Shown: piece by piece, positions 53,024 through 62,159 of the stretch
How positions within the stretch are numbered: position 1 is the stretch's first letter
How the letters are laid out: every line of letters starts with the position of its first letter
Assembly (NCBI RefSeq): GCF_003710915.1
Contig: NZ_RHHR01000045.1
Location: 1 to 64,000, forward strand
Source: Brevibacillus invocatus
GTDB lineage: Bacteria > Bacillota > Bacilli > Brevibacillales > Brevibacillaceae
Length of the DNA: 64,000 nucleotides
Reading direction: 5' to 3'
Notes under the pieces: generated by a model
What the model saw: the letters and a program-made list of their open reading frames with translations, nothing else
What the model was told of the DNA's origin: nothing
Database searches by the model: none
Translations under genes and position numbers: made by a program

Positions 53024-53985
53024 TGCTGCTCACTGGTAGCCAGCACCTGTTTGATGCCAAGTGCAATTTGCTCGTTCTTATGTTTCTCTTTCATCAGCAC
53101 TTCTATAGCTTGCATGTTACTTTGTTGAAAATGAGCGACAACTTCTTGTGACATCTCGATATGGCGAGTCTCCAATTTGCTCATCGCTTGCTCCAAGAGT
53201 TGTTGCACTTCCTGCAGCACGTGTTGGTTTTGGATGTTATTCATGGTAAAGTCCTCCTTCATCTCTTCTTGCTCTTGGTGTTGTTCCTCTTGGTGTTCTG
53301 TTTGTTCCGTTACTTCTGGTGCAATCGTGTCAGCAGCAGCTGCAGCAGCGACCTCATGCACGAACAGCTCTACCTCTGATTCTTCGTTCATGACCATTAT
53401 GTACAATGTGTCTCCATCGATTTGGAAGCGATCATCCAGTCCCGGTAGAAAAGCAGCATCCGCAGCAATACCAACCTCATGCTCCAAAAAATGAATCAGG
53501 GAACGAGATGTAACCTGCGTGATGCCATTCTTTTGGCAAAAGGCGTAGACTTCATCGTTCGCCAGCGTCCATTCAGCCAGAAACCAGCGTGAATCTCCTT
53601 GATACTGTACGAACCTGGGGTCCTTTTCCAATTGCAAGAGCCGCAAAATCTGATTCCACCCAAACTGGGTCTGTCTGCGCAATTCAGCGACGATCTGCTC
53701 GACTTTCTTTGGCGTTTGCGTTTCCCGTAAAAAACGGTAGGCCAAATCGTACAATTGATGCGGCTGGTAAGCGATCTCCACAATAGCATCTGAGCTTCCA
53801 ACCCGCACTGGTGTCTGTTCCATCTTCAGCACTGTATCAAGCAGCGACATGCTATCCAGTTCGGTTAAAGCAATGAACTCACTGGCTTCCAACCGGGTGC
53901 AAATCTCCATCCGTGGAAGGGAGCGTTCGCCGGACCGGAATACCTTCTTGACAATACTTGGTAGGGTATAGGTTGGTCGTTTCAT
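53020..53985 (-). CDS. hypothetical protein with acidic low-complexity linker
   Basis: 321 residues from ATG 53985. Residues 1-210 look globular: an N-terminal part (TYTLPSIVKKVFRSGERSLP), then LYDLAYRFLRETQTPKKVEQIVAEL and WNQILRLLQLEKDPRFVQYQGDSRWFLAEW, which reads like winged-helix segments. Residues 225-250 are a Gln/Glu repeat linker, and 255-320 a coiled coil with HIEMSQEVVAHFQQ. No family was recognised. It overlaps the 90-residue gene and is followed by the SEC-C gene. Confidence 0.65.
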   Translation of the reverse strand: MKRPTYTLPSIVKKVFRSGERSLPRMEICTRLEASEFIALTELDSMSLLDTVLKMEQTPVRVGSSDAIVEIAYQPHQLYDLAYRFLRETQTPKKVEQIVAELRRQTQFGWNQILRLLQLEKDPRFVQYQGDSRWFLAEWTLANDEVYAFCQKNGITQVTSRSLIHFLEHEVGIAADAAFLPGLDDRFQIDGDTLYIMVMNEESEVELFVHEVAAAAAADTIAPEVTEQTEHQEEQHQEQEEMKEDFTMNNIQNQHVLQEVQQLLEQAMSKLETRHIEMSQEVVAHFQQSNMQAIEVLMKEKHKNEQIALGIKQVLATSEQQ

Positions 53986-54109
53986 GAACTTCTCCTTCTT
54001 GTGATCAGCATGAATTCACTGATCAAATGGGAATCAATCAGTTATTCTACAAAAAGAAAAAAAATCCTACCTGATGCAAAGTGTTTGGCAATTCCGATAA
54101 TAAGCAAGA

Positions 54110-54146
54110 AATATCCCGGCTGCTGGAACAGCACAGCCGGGTCTGA
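54110..54146 (-). terminator. terminator after yhaM
   Basis: On the minus strand CCCGGCTG...CAGCCGGG forms a long stem around 54,113-54,143, followed by ATATTTCTT; the T run is weak. Confidence 0.6.
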
Positions 54147-54156
54147 TTGTACTGGC

Positions 54157-55101
54157 TCAATACCCCCTCCAGATCTTGCGCTTCAACACACCTGCGTAAG
54201 CCCATTCGTCTTCACCCATATCGGATAGGGTCTGGCCAAGGGCGTTCATCTTGCTGTCAATCTGATCGAGGTAATGGAACAGAACAGCGGTTGGGGTTTT
54301 TCCAGAAACGGCACTCCCCCATCCGTTCTCTACCTCTCCGTGATGGCTCAGGATACAGTGCTTTAGATGCAGCACTTCAGCATCTCCCAGCGGAATGTCC
54401 AGCTTGCGGCATATTCCGCTCACGATCTCGGCTCCCATCACCAAATGACCGATCAGCTGGCCTGGAGTCGTGTAATCTGGGGCGATCGGGTCAGACAGCT
54501 CATACAGCTTGCCGATGTCATGCAGCATGCAGGTGGCGAACAGCACATCCCGATCGACCTGTGGATAAAGTGGCAATAATCGCTCGGCGCAAGAAAGCAG
54601 AGAAACAATGTGCTCGAGCAGGCCATGATAGTAATTGTGATGCATCCGCACACCTGCCGGATATTGGCGAAGCCTCTCCCGAATTTCTTCGTCCTGAAGA
54701 GCTTCACGCAAAATCGCCTGCAAGGTTTTACTCTGAAGGCTATCGATCGCACTCTCCAGCTTTCCCCACAGCTCATCTACCGGAACAGGTGATATAGGAA
54801 TCAGCGACTCCATCATGACTTCATCCGCAGCGGATGCAGGGCGGATTCGTTGAATCACCAGCTGTTTTTTCCCCCGGTAGCTTTGCACCACTGCATCGAT
54901 TTTGACGACGGATTTCACCTGAATGGATTCCTTTAGCTCTGGATTCACATCCCACAATTTCGCCATGATCGTCCCTGAGCGATCACCCAACTCCAGGTTG
55001 AGATACTCGCTCTGATTGCTTGCTACGCCAGCTTCTTTGCTTTTTACCAAGCAAAACCCGACTACGCGCTCTCCCTCTTGATACTCTGTCAAATATCTCA
55101 T
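54157..55101 (-). CDS. yhaM: 3'-5' exoribonuclease YhaM
   Basis: 314 residues. N-terminal OB-fold (about 15-90: YLNLELGDRSGTIMAKLWD, VVKIDAVVQSYRGKKQLVI), then an HD domain with HHNYYHGLLEHIVSL, MLHDIGKLYELS and LKHCILSHHGEVENGWGSAV. YhaM trims RNA and single-stranded DNA from the 3' end in Firmicutes. It is the last gene of the DedA-YkvA-yhaM run; ribosome-site support for its ATG at 55,101 is moderate. Confidence 0.92.
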   Translation of the reverse strand: MRYLTEYQEGERVVGFCLVKSKEAGVASNQSEYLNLELGDRSGTIMAKLWDVNPELKESIQVKSVVKIDAVVQSYRGKKQLVIQRIRPASAADEVMMESLIPISPVPVDELWGKLESAIDSLQSKTLQAILREALQDEEIRERLRQYPAGVRMHHNYYHGLLEHIVSLLSCAERLLPLYPQVDRDVLFATCMLHDIGKLYELSDPIAPDYTTPGQLIGHLVMGAEIVSGICRKLDIPLGDAEVLHLKHCILSHHGEVENGWGSAVSGKTPTAVLFHYLDQIDSKMNALGQTLSDMGEDEWAYAGVLKRKIWRGY

Positions 55102-55122
55102 CTATCTACCCATCCTGTTTAC

Positions 55123-55638
55123 TTATTTGCGAAGCAGAAGATCCTTCAGCTTGGTTACGATTTTTTGCCCAACCAGATTGTCGGCGTCGGTGATCACCCT
55201 GGTTATGACACCCAGTACATCCTGTTCCCCATTCCAATGTTCGCGCACAACTGCTTCATCAACCTCTACGAGGATACGGCGAAGCGCATACACAGCAAGA
55301 ATGACATCATCGAGCAATCCCATTCCGCCGATCAGCGCTTCTGGAATGAAGTCAATCGGCGAGATAAAGTACGCGACGGCCAAACCAGCTATAGCCTTGG
55401 ACTGGATGCCCACTCGCTTGTCCAGCATCAAACGGGCAAGCAGGACAAACAGATCCGGAGCAAGCAGGATGTAGCTTGCCGCTTTTTCATTGACGCCTTT
55501 TTCCCGAATAAACGCCTCGATCTTTGCTCGGAGCTTGTCGTAAAATCGTTGATGCTTCTCCGGCAGCACAATCGGTACTAGCTCAGTTGCCGGACGCACG
55601 ACCGGCGGCTGAGCGTTTTTTTGTTCTTCCTCATTCAT
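55123..55638 (-). CDS. YkvA-family (DUF1232) protein
   Basis: 171 residues. The DUF1232 signature LAVAYFISPIDFIPEALIGGMGLLDDVILAVYALRRI lies at about residues 85-120. The N-terminus is Gln/Pro/Glu-rich. It probably associates with the membrane through short hydrophobic helices; the biochemical role is unknown. It overlaps the DedA gene by 4 bp. Confidence 0.85.
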   Translation of the reverse strand: MNEEEQKNAQPPVVRPATELVPIVLPEKHQRFYDKLRAKIEAFIREKGVNEKAASYILLAPDLFVLLARLMLDKRVGIQSKAIAGLAVAYFISPIDFIPEALIGGMGLLDDVILAVYALRRILVEVDEAVVREHWNGEQDVLGVITRVITDADNLVGQKIVTKLKDLLLRK

Positions 55639-56273
55639 GATGATTCCTCCCTCTTGGGTTTCCTGAAAAGTCCTCTATGGTATAGGTAAAATCCGAGCAA
55701 CACAGCAAGCAGCAGTGCCAGAAAAAAATAGGTTACATGGCTGGATATCCAACCGTATACCACTTCCCAGCGCTCTCCAAGCTGCCAGCCCAAAACCACA
55801 TACAGCAAGCTCCAGACGAATCCGCCTGTGTAGGTGAATAGGATAAAAGTAGGGAAAGGCAAGCGTGTGATACCAGCAAAGTAAGCCGTGAACTGTCGGA
55901 CCCCTGTAATGAAATATCCGATAGGCAACGCCCACTTCCCAAAGCGTTCAAACCAGTAGCTTGTCTTTTCATAGACCCCGAAAACGAATCCCAGACGCTT
56001 TCCGTATCGCTCGATGAACGGATAGCCCAGACCTCTCCCGATCCAGTAAGCGACCGTCATCGCTGATATGGAACCCGTAAAGCAGACCAGAAAAGTGGGC
56101 CAAAAATGGAGCTTACCACTGGAAACGAGAAAACCGGAAAATACAAGCAAAGTCGCTTCTGGCAAAGGCATTCCCAAGATACCAAGAAAAAATAGTCCAA
56201 ACAAGGCCATATATCCGTATTCCGAGACGTAGGCGCCAAATACTGAAACTATTTCTTCCACATCTGTCACCAC
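55635..56273 (-). CDS. DedA-family membrane protein
   Basis: 212 residues from GTG 56273; GTG 56264 is an alternative. Five to six helices with the DedA pattern FFLGILGMPLPEATLLVFSGFL, TVAYWIGRGLGYPFIERYGKRLG, and GYFITGVRQFTAYFAGITRLPF. DedA proteins flip lipid carriers or phospholipids across the membrane (UptA/PetA types). Which lipid this one moves is unknown. Confidence 0.88.
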   Translation of the reverse strand: MVTDVEEIVSVFGAYVSEYGYMALFGLFFLGILGMPLPEATLLVFSGFLVSSGKLHFWPTFLVCFTGSISAMTVAYWIGRGLGYPFIERYGKRLGFVFGVYEKTSYWFERFGKWALPIGYFITGVRQFTAYFAGITRLPFPTFILFTYTGGFVWSLLYVVLGWQLGERWEVVYGWISSHVTYFFLALLLAVLLGFYLYHRGLFRKPKREESS

Positions 56274-56454
56274 ATTTCTGCTTGCATGACCTGCATACCT
56301 TCATTATGCCAAAAGATAATCGGTGGAACAAACCGACTCGAGACGGAGATTGGTAATACCGACAAGTTTCGGTATTCGTGTATCATTTCACATTTATATC
56401 CCCTATACTATACTCGACACCTAGTCCACCTTATTAGATCAATGAGGGATCATT

Positions 56455-56897
56455 ATGTGGAAAAAACTTTACCGCAGGATAAAGTACGAGTACTACAAGC
56501 TGATTCGGATGAATGGGGCACCGTCCTTTGTCGCCCTGGGATTTGCTGTTGGCATCTTTGTTGAGTTTATTACGTGTTTCCGCTGGTCAAAGCATTCCGG
56601 TGCAGCATGCCTGCTGCCGTCATCGGTTTTGTCATGGGAAAACTGGTGCTTCCGCTCTTCCTGGTCCTGAACTACAGGCTCGGCTACCTGATCATCGGCC
56701 ATCCAGCTCTTTCCGGGTTTTCAGCCCCTTATCAAGCTTGGCAAGAATGGCTGATCTGGATCGAGGAAAAAGGGCTTGCCTACTTTACCGGGAGCGCAAT
56801 CATGGGCGTTGTTGTCGCTCTAGCCAGCTACCTGCTCGTGATGATCGCTCTGCAGCTGTATCGAAAAAAATCGAGTTCCAAGCCTGTTCGAGGATAA
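56455..56897 (+). pseudogene. DUF2062 membrane protein, frameshifted
   Basis: ATG 56455 with GAGGGATC upstream opens a DUF2062 frame (MWKKLYRRIKYEYYKLIRMN, PSFVALGFAVGIFVEFIT). At about 56,570 this frame turns to nonsense, while the +2 frame continues the family sequence with FPLVKAFRCSMPAAVIGFVMGK and two more helices to 56,897. Family members have roughly 10 to 12 residues between these parts, so a small deletion that also shifts the frame is the simplest cause. A sequencing error is possible. Confidence 0.75.
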
Positions 56898-56899
56898 AC

Positions 56900-56950
56900 A
56901 TACGAAAAAAGACCGGATGACTGCATCGTCATAACGGTCTTTTTTCGTAT
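56900..56950. terminator. bidirectional terminator after DUF2062 gene
   Basis: ATACGAAAAAAGACCG (56900-56915) pairs perfectly with CGGTCTTTTTTCGTAT (56935-56950). Confidence 0.9.
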
Positions 56951-56969
56951 CCAAGCAACACGTTTCAAG

Positions 56970-57191
56970 TTAGGCGAAGTAGCCTTTATCGCGCAGTTGC
57001 TCCATGATTTCAGCAACAGTCAGGTCTTTTTTCAAGAGCTCCAAAGTAACTTCTACTTGCTCCGGGGACAGGCCGTTCGCACCCAAGCTTTCTTGAACCA
57101 ACACGTAGTTGGGACGTCGGAAATATGTTTGCAGCGTACGCTTCACGCGTCCTTCCAGACTTGTTTTCAGCATCAATTCAGTCGTCGACAT
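56970..57191 (-). CDS. small hypothetical helical protein
   Basis: 73 residues from ATG 57191, 8 bp after GAGGTGG; the longer start at 57200 is less likely. Helical, with VKRTLQTYFRRPNYVLVQESLGANGLSPEQVEVTLELLKKDLTVAEIMEQL in a two-helix-hairpin pattern. No family recognised with confidence. It lies between two terminator-bounded genes and is probably expressed alone. Confidence 0.65.
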   Translation of the reverse strand: MSTTELMLKTSLEGRVKRTLQTYFRRPNYVLVQESLGANGLSPEQVEVTLELLKKDLTVAEIMEQLRDKGYFA

Positions 57192-57288
57192 CTGTTCCAC
57201 CTCTTTCTACCGTTAGGTCTGTGTGCATAACCTTTATTATCCTATAAAAACGCTCAAGAATCAACCTATGCCTGTCATCCAAATCGGA

Positions 57289-58041
57289 TTAAATTCCCGG
57301 CATCAGGTTTCTCTTGTGCTCGGAAATACGATGCAAATACTCGATTCTCTCCAAAGCCTCTGGCCTGGTTTCACCCGTAATCAACAAGCGATCCAGGTCT
57401 TCGTAGGTGAAGCCCATCTCCTGCTCATCGGTCTGCCCCTCCCACAAATCTGCGGACGGCGGCTTGGTGATAATCGCGCCTGGAACACCGAGCTCCTCGG
57501 CCAGTATCCGAATTTCATGCTTGGTCAAGCTCTCTACCGGGTTGAAATCAGCCAGGCCGTCTCCTCCCTTGGTCATATAACCAACGTACACTTCACTGCG
57601 ATTGCAGGTGTCAGCTACAAGATAGCCTTGCTGGTTGGCAATCGCATACAAGGTTGTCATGCGCAAACGTGCCTTGGTGTTTCCTTTTGTCTTGTCATTG
57701 AGCGGCAGCACGTCTTGAATGGCAGGAACCAACGCATCAAAAGCTGGACCGACGTCTACGGTTACCAGATTGAGTCCAATCGCATCTGCCAGATTTTTGG
57801 AATCAGCTTCATGTACTGGTTGGGAATAGGCTGGCATCCATACTCCGATGACTCGATCTTTTCCTAGTGCACGAACGCACAAGGCTGCTGTCACCGCACT
57901 GTCAATCCCTCCGGATATTCCGACAACGGCTCCGCCCAGGCCAGGCCCGTCGATCTGTTCGCGAATAAACGCAAGTCGTTTCTCTATGTCTTCTTTTACA
58001 TTCACCCGGTAGTTTTCCAGATGCTGATGAAACTTGTCCAC
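57289..58041 (-). CDS. nadE: NAD+ synthase (ammonia-dependent) NadE
   Basis: 250 residues from GTG 58041, after GGGGGTAGG. The ATP-pyrophosphatase P-loop SGGIDSAV lies at residues 43-50; KARLRMTTLYAIANQQGYLVADTCNRSEVYVGYMTKGGDG and LPPSADLWEGQTDEQEMG-type endings (KPPSADLWEGQTDEQEMGF) are typical. It amidates deamido-NAD with ammonia in the last step of NAD+ synthesis. There is no nitrilase domain, so free ammonia is the donor. Confidence 0.95.
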   Translation of the reverse strand: MDKFHQHLENYRVNVKEDIEKRLAFIREQIDGPGLGGAVVGISGGIDSAVTAALCVRALGKDRVIGVWMPAYSQPVHEADSKNLADAIGLNLVTVDVGPAFDALVPAIQDVLPLNDKTKGNTKARLRMTTLYAIANQQGYLVADTCNRSEVYVGYMTKGGDGLADFNPVESLTKHEIRILAEELGVPGAIITKPPSADLWEGQTDEQEMGFTYEDLDRLLITGETRPEALERIEYLHRISEHKRNLMPGI

Positions 58042-58174
58042 GTTACCTACCCCCAGTTGATTATTTCTTTCCTCATCCTACCACGCTGTTTTGACTGTGG
58101 CAATTGGCTCCAAATGAGTCTACACTGTATACTATGTAGTGCAGAACCAATGAGCGAGGACAAGGAGAGAGACC

Positions 58175-58921
58175 ATGATTATCCTCAAGACACCTGAAGA
58201 GATCGAATACATGCGAGCAGCCGGAAAAATATTGGCTGCCTGCCATCGCGAGATTGCAAAATTGATTCGTCCTGGTATCTCCACTTGGGAGATTGATCAA
58301 TTTGTTGAAGAATTTTTGGCGAAGCACGAGGCAACACCGGAACAAAAAGGATATTCCGGGTACCCTTATGCCACCTGCGGCTCCGTCAATGATGTCATCT
58401 GTCATGGTTTTCCCAAGAAAGACCCACTGCGCGAAGGGGACATCGTTACGATCGATATGGTCGTAAGGAAAAATGGATGGTTGGCTGATTCCGCATGGTC
58501 TTATGCAGTGGGTAAAATATCTCCGGAAGCAAAAAGGCTGTTGGAGGTAACTGAAAAAGCCCTTTACTTAGGGATTGAGCAAGCGGTCGTAGGCAATCGT
58601 GTCGGAGATATTTCTCATGCCATCCAGGTCTATGCCGAAGCAGAAGGCTATTCGGTCGTTCGTGATTTTACCGGTCATGGGATCGGGCAGCAAATGCACG
58701 AGGAACCCTATGTGCCGCACTTCGGACCTCCAGGAAGAGGACCTCGCCTGAAGGAAGGCATGGTCTTGACGATCGAGCCCATGCTCAACATCGGTACCTA
58801 TCACGCCAAGGTCGATGAAGACGGTTGGACAGCACGCACTCGCGACGGCAAGCTCTCGGCTCAATACGAGCACACGCTGGCTATTACAGCGGATGGTCCT
58901 GTGATTCTGACCAAGCAATAG
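58175..58921 (+). CDS. map: methionine aminopeptidase Map (type I)
   Basis: 248 residues; ATG after AAGGAGAGAG. The metal site is complete: VTIDMVVRKNGWLADSAW (two Asp), DFTGHGIGQQMHEEP (His), LTIEPMLNIG (Glu) and AQYEHTLAI (Glu). It removes the initiator Met from new proteins. The copy lies outside the usual ribosomal-protein operon, as second Map copies do in bacilli (YflG-like), so another map gene probably exists elsewhere. Confidence 0.95.
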   Translation: MIILKTPEEIEYMRAAGKILAACHREIAKLIRPGISTWEIDQFVEEFLAKHEATPEQKGYSGYPYATCGSVNDVICHGFPKKDPLREGDIVTIDMVVRKNGWLADSAWSYAVGKISPEAKRLLEVTEKALYLGIEQAVVGNRVGDISHAIQVYAEAEGYSVVRDFTGHGIGQQMHEEPYVPHFGPPGRGPRLKEGMVLTIEPMLNIGTYHAKVDEDGWTARTRDGKLSAQYEHTLAITADGPVILTKQ

Positions 58922-58986
58922 CTCCGCTGCGTTAAAACCAGCACATTTTTTACCTGATTAGCCAAATCCGATGCAAAGAAAGAGGT

Positions 58987-59163
58987 TCACTTGTGGTCCT
59001 TCACGACTACAATGTGAGCCTCTTTCCAGTATGTCGGGGTAAGTAGATCCCTTCCAGCACTCTGCTGTTCTGTTTTTTCTGCCCCACACTGGAAGTGCAG
59101 GAGCCGAACATCGAAATCTTGACACCTCTCTGTGGGATACTTAATATGCAAGGTACCATCCAT
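58987..59163 (-). CDS. doubtful small ORF in a 300-bp gap
   Basis: Between map and the luciferase-like gene a minus-strand frame with coding-like composition encodes up to 81 residues; the most usable start is ATG 59163 with AGGG before it (58 residues: MDGTLHIKYPTERC...). There is no strong ribosome site. It may be a small gene, a remnant, or chance. Otherwise this 302-bp gap holds no recognised gene. Confidence 0.3.
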   Translation of the reverse strand: MDGTLHIKYPTERCQDFDVRLLHFQCGAEKTEQQSAGRDLLTPTYWKEAHIVVVKDHK

Positions 59164-59223
59164 CCCTAGCTGATGCAAAAGACGTATCCCGCGTTTTATC
59201 CATAAAAAAGGAGGAAGCATCAC

Positions 59224-60261
59224 ATGACACACGCAGACGCTGACCGCAGCGCGGCCAAGAAACTTAGCGACATCCCGCTTTCCGTACTGGATCTTTCTCC
59301 CATCGTACAGGGAAGCGTTCCTGCTGATTCATTCCGAAAAAGCCTGGATCTTGCCAGACACGCAGAGAAATGGGGCTTTGAACGCTATTGGCTTGCCGAG
59401 CATCACGGCATGCCGAGTGTGGCCAGTTCTGCAACATCCGTCCTGATTGGCTATATTGCAGCAGGTACCTCAACCATTCGGGTTGGCTCTGGTGGAATCA
59501 TGCTGCCCAATCACGCTCCATTGGTGATTGCAGAGCAATTTGGTACACTGGAATCTCTCTACCCGGGGCGTATCGATCTGGGACTTGGCCGGGCGCCCGG
59601 CACGGACCAACGCACTGCACGTGCACTTCGACGCAACCAGCGCATTGGCGGAGCAGATTTTCCTGAGCTGTTGACAGAGCTGCGGGAATATTTTCGTCCC
59701 TATTCTCCTGAATCGGATTCAGGCATTCGAGCTATTCCAGGGGAAGGCTTGTCCATCCCGATCTGGCTACTCGGCTCCAGCGATTTCAGCGCACAGCTAG
59801 CTGGCATGCTGGGACTCCCATTTGCTTTTGCAGGTCATTTTTCTCCAAACTATACCTTGCCTGCCCTCCAGACATACCGCCATCACTTCCGCCCTTCAGA
59901 GGTATTGGAGGAGCCGTATGCGATGGTCGGAGTAAGTGTCATGGCTGCAGATACGGATGAGCGTGCCCGTTACTTGTCTACCTCGCATTTTCAGGCTTTT
60001 TTGCAGATCATCCGAGACGACAGAAAACCGATTCAGCCACCTGTTGAAAGCATGGATGGCCTATGGAGCGATTTCGAAAAATTTACCGTCCAATCGCAGC
60101 TCAGCTCTTCCATTATCGGGAGTCCGGAAACCGTAAAACAAGAACTGCAGGCATTGCTTGACGCCACTCAAGCAGATGAGCTGATGATTACTACCCAAAT
60201 GTACGATCATGCGGATCGCATCCGTTCCTATGAGATCGTCGCTGATATTTGGAAGTCGTAA
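59224..60261 (+). CDS. luciferase-like (LLM) flavin-dependent oxidoreductase
   Basis: 345 residues; ATG after AAGGAGG. The bacterial-luciferase barrel shows DLSPIVQGS at the N-terminus, [73 protein letters not shown], and [10 protein letters not shown] near the end. It would use reduced flavin and oxygen; the substrate is unknown. It has no flavin reductase partner next to it (one lies 3 kb away at 62.9 kb). Confidence 0.9.
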   Translation: MTHADADRSAAKKLSDIPLSVLDLSPIVQGSVPADSFRKSLDLARHAEKWGFERYWLAEHHGMPSVASSATSVLIGYIAAGTSTIRVGSGGIMLPNHAPLVIAEQFGTLESLYPGRIDLGLGRAPGTDQRTARALRRNQRIGGADFPELLTELREYFRPYSPESDSGIRAIPGEGLSIPIWLLGSSDFSAQLAGMLGLPFAFAGHFSPNYTLPALQTYRHHFRPSEVLEEPYAMVGVSVMAADTDERARYLSTSHFQAFLQIIRDDRKPIQPPVESMDGLWSDFEKFTVQSQLSSSIIGSPETVKQELQALLDATQADELMITTQMYDHADRIRSYEIVADIWKS

Positions 60262-60268
60262 ATACACA

Positions 60269-60308
60269 AAAAAAGTGACACCCTGCTATGTCAGAGTGTC
60301 ACTTTTTT
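60269..60308. terminator. bidirectional terminator after LLM gene
   Basis: AAAAAAGTGACAC (60269-60281) pairs with GTGTCACTTTTTT (60296-60308). Confidence 0.9.
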
Positions 60309-60309
60309 G

Positions 60310-60480
60310 CTATCGTTGGAGGCTGGGCGCACATTGATCTATCATTTTTTCTAATTCTTGAACGTCTTTTTCCAGCTCTCGGATATCTTCTTCAATCAGT
60401 TTTTTCAGATGCTGCTTTTCACACAGTACTTTGCGCGTCTTTTCCAGGCGCTGATTCATATCAAACACACCGACATACAC
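60310..60480 (-). CDS. small coiled-coil protein
   Basis: 56 residues from GTG 60480, 8 bp after GGGAGG; an open frame back to 60558 has no ribosome site at usable distance. After a short strand (YVGVFDM) it is almost entirely a Lys/Glu-rich coiled coil (LEKDVQELEKMI). The function is unknown. Confidence 0.55.
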   Translation of the reverse strand: MYVGVFDMNQRLEKTRKVLCEKQHLKKLIEEDIRELEKDVQELEKMIDQCAPSLQR

Positions 60481-60568
60481 TCTCTTTCCCTCCCTATGTA
60501 GGTTTTCCACCTTACATGATATGCAGATCGTCTCTTTTGTTTCCTCCTTTTGCATCATTTTTTGCCTA

Positions 60569-61366
60569 TTATGAATGAGGGTGATTTTCCGTTTTGAATC
60601 TTACCCTGCTAAGCCATTCATTTGGCCTGACCAGAAAGGCTTCATAAGGAACGATGCTTGGTTCCATCGCATCGAGCAATCTTCGGCGAAAATGCGGCCT
60701 GGTAATGTATTGTCCCAAGTTATCCTCGGTAATGGGCAAGAATACGACTTCTGTGGTCTCCCCTGCCGCTATTGTCTCCACGCCTGATACATATTCTCCT
60801 CGGAAAACGACGCAGATGACACCGTTGGACATATTTTGGTAAACGCCTGTAACGCCATGCAGCTTGATCGTTATGCCCGTTTCTTCGAGTATTTCACGAT
60901 GGACAGCCTCCTGCAGGCTCTCTCCTTCCTCAACCTGCCCCCCTGGCATTTCCATTGTATCTGGCCGATGCCCATTGCGGACGAGCAGGATCTCCCCTCG
61001 TGGATTCGTGATACAAGCGCTGACCGAGACCACATGTTTGGGGGAAAGCTCATCTACGACCAAATCCGTGGTTGATTCCAAAAAATCCTGTTTGCTTTCC
61101 AAATACAGGTCGCCTCGTGCTTTTCTTATTTCCTGAGCTTTTCGATGCAGCTCACTCTTTCGTATCATGCTTTCAATGCTTTCATAAAGCTCCTTGCTCG
61201 GGTATTCCCAAATGGCCAGGACTTCGTCTCTTGCTTCATTCGTCCAACGCCCTACCAGTTTGGCGCCGTGCTGGATTTGATTTGGATAAAGGTAGGTATG
61301 AAAAAAATCGTGAAAATCATCGATCATGGTTGGATTAACCTTGTAGGTTTTTCTTCTGTAAAACAT
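60569..61366 (-). CDS. NIPSNAP-Nudix fusion protein
   Basis: 265 residues from ATG 61366, after AGAGGTGG. Residues 1-105 are a NIPSNAP/dimeric ferredoxin-like domain (RRKTYKVNPTMIDDFHDFFHTYLYPNQ, AIWEYPSKELYESIESMI). Residues 125-245 are a Nudix hydrolase with the box GGQVEEGESLQEAVHREILEETGI matching Gx5Ex7REUxEExGU. The Nudix part cleaves a nucleoside-diphosphate-linked compound; the other domain probably helps dimerisation or substrate binding. Both motifs look intact. Confidence 0.85.
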   Translation of the reverse strand: MFYRRKTYKVNPTMIDDFHDFFHTYLYPNQIQHGAKLVGRWTNEARDEVLAIWEYPSKELYESIESMIRKSELHRKAQEIRKARGDLYLESKQDFLESTTDLVVDELSPKHVVSVSACITNPRGEILLVRNGHRPDTMEMPGGQVEEGESLQEAVHREILEETGITIKLHGVTGVYQNMSNGVICVVFRGEYVSGVETIAAGETTEVVFLPITEDNLGQYITRPHFRRRLLDAMEPSIVPYEAFLVRPNEWLSRVRFKTENHPHS

Positions 61367-61511
61367 GACTCCACCTCTTTTTGGAAATCTCGTCCACGTT
61401 ACTGTTCTGCACAAATGCTCCTACTCCTGTTGTTGCACAACGAGAACACTTGTTCTATCATTAAATTCAGAATAGCTAGATACGGAAGCATTTGAGAGGG
61501 GAGGTTCACTT

Positions 61512-62117
61512 TTGAACAACAATCGTCCGGTAACGCCCGCCACCCAGTTTCACGCATGCTCGATCAGCAAATTTGCTACTTCCCTGCTGGCTTTGCGCTT
61601 TGTTGAACGTGGTCTACTTGATCTTGACGAGGATGTCAATAATCGCCTTCGAACCTGGAAGATTTCCGATCATGAATGGACTTGGCGAAAAAAAGTGACA
61701 TTGCGATCCCTGTTGTGCCACCAGGCTGGCATCATTGACCCTGAGGAAAGTTTCCCTGTCTACCATTCCGCACAGGGGAACCCGAGCATGCTGGACATTT
61801 TGACTGGTAGAACGTCCATTGCTCCGAGCCCTTCACGGTTCGGCATGAGCCACTAAGCCAGTTTCATTATTCAGATGCTGGTTTTTGTCTCATCCAGCTG
61901 TTCACAATGGACAGGGCTTGGGATCTTTCTCGATCCTTCAGGCTCAGCAATCGAATTCTCCTCGCTCGGCTGGGGTGTCGGTTTCCAATCTATGATCGTG
62001 GCCTACCCTTCACTTGGCACGGGCGCTGTACTCATGACCAACACCGATACGGGTGTTCACCAAACCAAGGGGATTCTCGGCGAAGTGTTTCGAGCACTCT
62101 GTTTGACTGGCGATTAA
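61512..62117 (+). pseudogene. beta-lactamase-family serine hydrolase, degraded
   Basis: TTG 61512 follows GGGAGG. The first frame gives NRPVTPATQFHACSISKFATSLLALRFVE, with SxxK as SISK, and ends at TAA 61,854. From about 61,830 the next frame continues the family (FTVRHEP, then QFHYSDAGFCLIQLF). By about 61,930 that also fails, and the third part, SSLGWGVGFQSMIVAYPSLGTGAVLMTNTDTGVHQ, to 62,117, is the C-terminal strand segment. The N-terminus before SxxK and a central part (about 100 residues or more) are missing. At least two frame changes make it non-functional. Confidence 0.85.
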
Positions 62118-62119
62118 AT

Positions 62120-62150
62120 CAAAAAGAGATGGCTTACGTTAGCCATCTCC
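62120..62150 (-). terminator. terminator after PspC-domain gene
   Basis: GAGATGGCT (62126-62134) pairs with AGCCATCTC (62141-62149); five T residues follow on the minus strand. Confidence 0.85.
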
Positions 62151-62159
62151 TTCATCCTT

